A DNA stretch of 64,000 nucleotides. Origin: Planococcus maritimus. GTDB taxonomy: Bacteria; Bacillota; Bacilli; Bacillales_A; Planococcaceae. Below the pieces are notes generated by a model. That model was given only the letters and a program-made list of their open reading frames with translations. It searched no databases and was not told the origin of the DNA. How positions within the stretch are numbered: the first letter of the stretch is position 1; every line of letters begins with the position of its first letter. Where the stretch lies: positions 1 through 64,000 of the forward strand of contig NZ_LTZG01000052.1 of the NCBI RefSeq assembly GCF_001592825.1, in the 5' to 3' direction. Position numbers and translations under genes: made by a program. Positions 59,616 through 64,000 of this stretch are shown one piece after another.

Positions 59616-61126
59616 TTAGTTGACAAAATCTTCTTCTCCAAGCACCAGTTTCACTTTTGGCACTTGCTTCTTTTCCGTGAGCACATACAAAACGTCCCCT
59701 TTTCTGAGACGCGTCGTCCCCGTCGGCATGACCAGTTTACCTGAACGGATGATGGCGCTGATCAAGGTTTGGTTCGGCAAGCCGATCGTCTGAACCAATT
59801 GGCCGGCAAAAGGCGATTTCTCCGACAGCTCGACTTCGAGCATTTCAGCATTGGCCCGGTCCATCGACACCAGTTCCAAGGAATGGATGCGTTTTGGGAC
59901 CGGACGGCCGTTCAGCCCGAGTTTCTCTGCAAAAAATGGGATGGTCGACCCTTGCAGCAAGGCAGACGTTAACACGATGAATGATACGATATTGAAAAAC
60001 AAAATGCTGTTTTCCATGCCGGCGAGCATCGGGAAGGTTGCAAGAACGATCGGTACCGCTCCGCGCAGCCCTGCCCAGGACATGAACAGTTTTTCTTTCA
60101 CATCGTAATCGAAAAATGCCGTACTGATGAAAACAGCGACCGGACGCGCCATAAAAATCAACACGAACGATAGCACAAGCCCTTTCCAAATCAATTCCCA
60201 ATCAGCCAATTGACTCGGGAAAACAAGTAGACCGAGAATGACGAACATGACGATTTGCATGAGCCAAGCGAATCCTTCGTGGAAAGAAATGATCGAATAG
60301 CTATGCGTCAAATCACGCGTACCGATGACAAGCGCTGCCAAGTAAACGGCGAGCAAGCCGCTGCCAAGTAAACGGCGAGCAAGCCGCTGCCGCCAAGAAC
60401 AGCTGTAAAACTATAGATGAAAATCGCAAAACCCGCGGCCAGCACCGCGTACAGCCCGGATGCATCAAGCCGGATCCGGTTGATGGTCCATGACGCAAAA
60501 AAGCCAAGTGCGAGCCCGAGAACTAAGCCCAACCCCATTTGAAGCAGGAAACTGCCGAGCATCGTCCACACCGATGAATCCGGAATCATGATCAATTGCA
60601 CGAAAGCGATGGTCAAAAACATCGCCATCGGATCGTTCGTTCCTGACTCCGCTTCGAGCGTTGAAGAGATTTTGGATTTGATATTTTGGCCAGCAAGAAC
60701 CGAAAATACTGCTGCGGCATCCGTCGAACCGACAATAGAGCCCAGTAGCAAGGCCTGCAGCCAAGTCAAATCGAATACATAATACGCTGCGACAGCGACA
60801 ATTCCTGTCGTAATCAAAACCCCAAGCGTTGCCAGAACAATTGAACTACCGAGTACAGGCCGGATATGCTTCCATTGAGTTTGCAATCCGCCTTCGAAGA
60901 GAATAATAATGAGCGCAACAATTCCGACCATTTGTGCGAATTCTGCATTGGAAAAATAAATAAGACCAGAAACATCGCTTCCCAAAACCATGCCGAGGAA
61001 CATAAACAAAACGAGTGAGGGAACACCGGCGCGTGCGGATACTTTGGTCATCAAAACGCCAGCCAGCAGGAAGATCCCGCCGATCAAAATTATGCCGTCT
61101 ACAGTAAAATTCTGTATATTGACCAC
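59616..61126 (-). pseudogene. K+/H+ antiporter (CPA1, CvrA/NhaP2-like), split by a 26-bp tandem duplication
   Basis: Two overlapping frames encode the two parts of one antiporter. The first (61126 to about 60370) has the CPA1 membrane core: LFMFLGMVLGSDVSG, AVFSVLAGQNIKSKIS and VVAAYY-type helices, and ends abnormally soon after GGSGLLAVYLAA. The second (60356 to 59616) resumes at LAVYLAALVIGTRDLTHSY and ends in a TrkA-C/RCK_C domain (GLPNQTLISAIIRSGKLV, then LRKGDVLYVL). Removing one copy of the 26-bp repeat joins them in frame to a 494-aa protein of normal layout. So it is a frameshifted gene, either broken, switchable or a sequencing artefact. The start is also unclear: GTG at 61126 nearly touches the SD. 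Confidence 0.87.
60333..60391. repeat. 26-bp perfect tandem duplication inside the antiporter gene
   Basis: A unit of 26 bp starting CGCTGCCAAGTAAACGGCGA occurs twice in succession (60333-60358 and 60359-60384) and is followed by a third CGCTGCC. A 7-bp microhomology CGCTGCC therefore bounded the ancestral single copy. The 26-bp gain shifts the reading frame. Confidence 0.92.
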
Positions 61127-61177
61127 CTCTCCCGTAAATTACTTTGAATTCATTATATCATAATAATGGCCCTTCTT

Positions 61178-61217
61178 AAAAAAAGCGGCACTCCCTATAC
61201 GGAGTGCCGCTTTTTGA
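61178..61217 (-). terminator. Terminator of murB
   Basis: AAAGCGGCACTCC-ctata-GGAGTGCCGCTTT, with T runs on both strands; immediately after the murB stop. Confidence 0.88.
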
Positions 61218-61219
61218 AA

Positions 61220-62137
61220 TCATGCCATGTCTTCGCCGACAATTTTCACTTCCAGCTCTAACTCGATGCCGAATTTGTCGAACACTGCTGTTTTCACCAT
61301 TTCAATCGTTTGGATATAATCATTGGCCGTGGCATTGTTTTTATTGACAATAAACCCGGCGTGCTTTGTCGAAACTTCCGCCCCGCCAAATCCTCTGCCC
61401 TGTAGTCCGCTTTCCTGGATCAGCTTGCCGGCAAAATTGCCCGGCGGCCGCTTGAAGACACTTCCTGCTGAAGGAAATTCAAGCGGTTGCTTACTTTCCC
61501 GTTGGAACGTCAAATCAGTCATCTTCGCATCAATGACCCGCTGTTCGCCAACTTCGAGGCCGAACTCAGCAGCTAAAACATAAAAGCCTTTTTTCGTGAT
61601 GATGCTTTTCCGATAGCCGAGGTCAAGCTCATCTTTGGACAAGACCAGCTTTTCTCCCTCTCTCGTCAAGACGGTCGCCTGAACGATCACGTCTTGAATC
61701 TCACCGCCGTATGCGCCGGCATTCATCGCCATTGCACCGCCGATCGATCCTGGGATGCCACAGGCAAATTCCAAACCTGTCAGTTGGCGGTCCGCGGCTG
61801 CACGAGATACGACTTTAATGTCGGCACCACCTTGTGCGATGACCGTTGTCCCATTAATCATAATGCTATCCAGCTTTTTGAACGTCAGAACGATTCCACG
61901 GACGCCGCCATCGCGGACGACCATATTAGAGCCATTTCCGAGCATCAACAAGGGAATATCATTGTCATATGCATATTTCACAGTATAAGCTACTTCATCT
62001 TCAGTTGTCGGTGCTACAAATATATCGGCCGGCCCGCCCATTTTCGTCAATGTATGCAAATGCAAAGGCTCGTCCATTTTAACGTGATCTTCCGCCACAA
62101 AACGGCGCAGATCCGTCAACCAAGTTTCTTTCATCAT
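61220..62137 (-). CDS. murB: UDP-N-acetylenolpyruvoylglucosamine reductase
   Basis: A 305-aa FAD enzyme that makes UDP-MurNAc. The FAD site is PLLMLGNGSNMVVRDGG near residue 60, then FACGIPGSIGGAMAMNAGAYGG and the catalytic Ser in PSAGSVFKRPPG; the lack of an extra insert marks a type II MurB. A frame opens at 62182 without a ribosome binding site; starts at 62137 or 62134 give the length of staphylococcal MurB. Neither has a strong SD, so the start is uncertain. Confidence 0.93.
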   Translation of the reverse strand: MMKETWLTDLRRFVAEDHVKMDEPLHLHTLTKMGGPADIFVAPTTEDEVAYTVKYAYDNDIPLLMLGNGSNMVVRDGGVRGIVLTFKKLDSIMINGTTVIAQGGADIKVVSRAAADRQLTGLEFACGIPGSIGGAMAMNAGAYGGEIQDVIVQATVLTREGEKLVLSKDELDLGYRKSIITKKGFYVLAAEFGLEVGEQRVIDAKMTDLTFQRESKQPLEFPSAGSVFKRPPGNFAGKLIQESGLQGRGFGGAEVSTKHAGFIVNKNNATANDYIQTIEMVKTAVFDKFGIELELEVKIVGEDMA

Positions 62138-62275
62138 TCCAAGCAAATCCCTTCTAAACTTTTCGCTCTTAATAGTATCCATTTTTCATCATGTTTTGAC
62201 AAGTGATATTGCCTTGTTAAGGACTAAAGTCATTCTATTTTTATCTTGAATTAAAAATAAATTAATTAAAACCTA

Positions 62276-62304
62276 TTGACTTCGAGATATTAACTAGCTA
62301 TAGT
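62276..62304 (+). promoter_or_regulatory. Sigma-A promoter of yceI
   Basis: TTGACT, 17 nt, TATAGT. The spacer contains TTCGAGATA, which equals one half of an MhqR box; the other half is not conserved, so I do not claim MhqR control. Confidence 0.8.
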
Positions 62305-62338
62305 AAAGCTAACACATACAAAACTGGAGGAATAACTT

Positions 62339-62863
62339 ATGAAAAAATGGACAGTAGACCAAGCGCATTCAGAAATCGGATTTTCCGTAAAACACATGAT
62401 GATCTCAAAAGTAAAAGGCTCTTTCGGTTCTTACGAAGCACAAGTGGAAGCAGACGAAAACAACCTGGAAAATGCTTTGATTGATTTTAAGATCGATGTC
62501 ACTAGCATCGATACCAACAATGAAGACCGCGATAACCACTTGCGCTCTGCAGACTTTTTTGACGCTGAACAGTATCCGCACATCACATTCCACGCGAGCG
62601 ATATCCAGAAAAAAGATGATGACGAATACGAACTTCGAGGCGAGTTGACGATCAAAGACGTTACGCGTCCTGTAACATTCGAAGCAGAATACGGCGGCAA
62701 AGCCACCAACCCTTGGGGCGTTGAAGTCGTGGCCTATCACGTCAACGGCAAAATCAACCGCAAAGATTTCGGATTAACTTGGAACCAGGCACTTGAAACA
62801 GGCGGCGTACTTGTCGGCGAAGACATTAAATTGAACTTGGAAATCCAAGGAAATCCAGCATAA
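62339..62863 (+). CDS. YceI-family protein
   Basis: A 174-aa lipocalin-like beta-barrel protein. It starts WTVDQAHSEIGFSVKHMM, a typical YceI beginning, and has DNHLRSADFFDAEQYPHITF. The family binds long isoprenoid or amide lipids. There is no signal peptide, so this copy is cytoplasmic. Strong sigma-A promoter and GGAGG are present. Confidence 0.91.
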   Translation: MKKWTVDQAHSEIGFSVKHMMISKVKGSFGSYEAQVEADENNLENALIDFKIDVTSIDTNNEDRDNHLRSADFFDAEQYPHITFHASDIQKKDDDEYELRGELTIKDVTRPVTFEAEYGGKATNPWGVEVVAYHVNGKINRKDFGLTWNQALETGGVLVGEDIKLNLEIQGNPA

Positions 62864-62865
62864 GA

Positions 62866-62901
62866 AAAAGGAAGCAGCCAGCGCTGCTTCCTTTTTTTAT
62901 A
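62866..62901. terminator. Bidirectional terminator
   Basis: AAAGGAAGCAGC-cagc-GCTGCTTCCTTT with T runs on both strands, between yceI and the Rieske gene. Confidence 0.9.
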
Positions 62902-62903
62902 TT

Positions 62904-64000
62904 TTATATGCCGCCTTCTATTTTCTTCAGTGGTTTGACTGCAGGCCCTTCCAATACTTCCCCGGTATGCGAGAAGCGCGAGCCGTGGCAAGGGCAATCC
63001 CACGAAGTTTCCGCGTCATTCCACGCCACGTCACAGCCCATATGCGTACAAGTCGGTTTGACTAGATGTACTTGGTTGTATTCGTCGCGGTAACCGCCCA
63101 CTTTTTTGCCGTCCACTTTGACTAAACCGCCCTGCCCTTTTTGCAGGTCGTCAACGGTCTTGGACGCTTTTTTCAATTTGCCGCTCACCAGTTCTTTCGC
63201 CACCGATGCATTGTCTTTCAAGAAGCTTGCTGCATCAGCCGCTTTCACTTTCGGCCGTGTCGGGTCGAAAAGTGCAGCATACGGATTGTCGCGACCAACG
63301 ATTTGGTCTGTCAAGATCCGCCCGGCAATGGCACCGTTCGCCATCCCCCATTTATGGAATCCCGTCGCGACGAGAATATTTTCATAGCCTGCGGTGATGG
63401 TACCCACATATGGGATTTTATCCAACGTCGTCATATCCTGTGACGACCAGCGATAGGGAATGTCTTTTGCAGCGAAATAATCTTCGCCGAACTTCGCCAG
63501 GTTCTGGTAATGTTCTATCGTTTCGACGGAACTTTGGCCTGTCGCATGCCCGTCGCCGCCGAGCAACAGCAAGTTCTCTCCATCTTCTCCCGGTGTAAAC
63601 CGGATCGACCGGGACGGACCGTCAGCGCTGATGTACATGCCTTCGGGAATCTTGCCCTCGGTTCGGACCGCAATGGCATAAGATCGGTTGACGGAAAGCC
63701 TAGAGAAATACATGCCGTCGAAATCATTGAATGGATAATGCGTAGCGACCACTACTCGATCGCAAGACAAATGAGACAGGTTTTCCATCTGAAGGACCGG
63801 GTCCTTTTTGCTGAGAATTTTCATGGCGCGGCTTTGTTCATGAATGTCCACGCCCATTTTCTCCATTTCTTTGACCAGTCCTGCTAAAAATTTCACTGGG
63901 TGGAACTGCGCCTGATTGCGCATGACGAGCGCTTCGGTCACAGGAAACGGCAGCTCGGACTCTTCGCGCGCAAGACCGCCGGCAATGCCGAGTGTTTCAT
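62904..64000 (-). CDS. FAD oxidoreductase with C-terminal Rieske domain, N-terminus off the edge
   Basis: A partial protein of at least 364 residues, like B. subtilis YhfW. A DAO-type FAD domain (CDRVVVATHYPF, TGFHKWGMANGAIAG) is followed by a Rieske [2Fe-2S] domain with CTHMGC and CPCHGSRF near the C-terminus. The reading frame is open through the right edge of the window (codons spelling ETLGIAGGLAREESELPFP lie upstream of the first internal start), so the N-terminal FAD-binding part is missing. The substrate is unknown. Confidence 0.9.
   Translation of the reverse strand, partial: ETLGIAGGLAREESELPFPVTEALVMRNQAQFHPVKFLAGLVKEMEKMGVDIHEQSRAMKILSKKDPVLQMENLSHLSCDRVVVATHYPFNDFDGMYFSRLSVNRSYAIAVRTEGKIPEGMYISADGPSRSIRFTPGEDGENLLLLGGDGHATGQSSVETIEHYQNLAKFGEDYFAAKDIPYRWSSQDMTTLDKIPYVGTITAGYENILVATGFHKWGMANGAIAGRILTDQIVGRDNPYAALFDPTRPKVKAADAASFLKDNASVAKELVSGKLKKASKTVDDLQKGQGGLVKVDGKKVGGYRDEYNQVHLVKPTCTHMGCDVAWNDAETSWDCPCHGSRFSHTGEVLEGPAVKPLKKIEGGI

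Noticed and set aside
62276-62304. MhqR control of yceI from the TTCGAGATA half-site
   Set aside because: Only one half of the palindrome is conserved; the opposite half matches about four of nine bases.

Overview
The window looks like chromosomal DNA of a low-to-mid GC Gram-positive of the Bacillales, most likely a Planococcus/Planomicrobium-type member of the Planococcaceae (inference). The gene order acpS-alr-mazE-mazF-rsbRSTUVW-sigB-rsbX-tex-sprT, with cshA and the paired PH-domain genes alongside, matches the Bacillus subtilis alrA-sigB region as I know it. The sporulation-linked genes that sit inside that block in B. subtilis (ydcC between acpS and alr, cmpA beside tex) are absent. That, together with many ion, copper, cadmium, fluoride and osmotic-stress genes, fits a non-sporulating, halotolerant environmental organism.

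Layout. 1-1080: the 5' end of a 16S rRNA gene and eight tRNA genes, all on the minus strand, read from one strong promoter. 1350-9010: sprT-like gene, tex and the complete SigB partner-switching operon, with an internal SigB-type promoter before rsbV. 9150-21800: toxin-antitoxin, alr, acpS, rhomboid protease, PH-domain pair, cshA, esterase-murF-ddl, an unknown gene, rodA and a 47-aa minus-strand ORF. 21980-25180: CsoR-regulated copper module (csoR, copZ, copA). 25270-32970: transporters, a PlcR/Rap-like regulator, oxidoreductases and a metallo-hydrolase. 33000-36050: a SigB-type promoter driving a sucrose-phosphate-synthase-like and sucrose-phosphatase-like gene pair, then a squalene/phytoene-synthase-like gene. 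36190-38550: cardiolipin synthase and a repeat-rich gap with a 215-bp tandem repeat. 38550-52270: cell-wall peptidase, MFS carriers, yidC, an AraC regulator, a lipid kinase, GNAT enzymes, small membrane proteins, an MhqR-type dioxygenase, cvfB and mntR. 52270-57140: double GNAT, cadCA, universal stress protein and a two-gene Fluc fluoride channel. 57170-64000: penicillin-acylase family protein, a frameshifted K+/H+ antiporter, murB, yceI and a Rieske oxidoreductase running off the right edge.

The SigB theme runs through the window. The operon encoding SigB and its regulators is here. Six sites resembling the SigB consensus (GTTTAA, 12-15 nt, GGGTAT) precede rsbV, an SDR gene, a metallo-hydrolase, the SPS/SPP-like operon, a 32-aa membrane peptide and an lmo0937-like small protein. 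The most unusual items are this SPS/SPP-like operon, the SigB-linked peptide transcript, a 37-aa ORF whose Shine-Dalgarno lies in a long hairpin, and two short perfect tandem duplications (22 and 26 bp, each bounded by a 6-7 bp microhomology) that shift the frame of sprT and of the antiporter gene. Everything here is read by eye; homology calls rest on motif recognition, not on searches.
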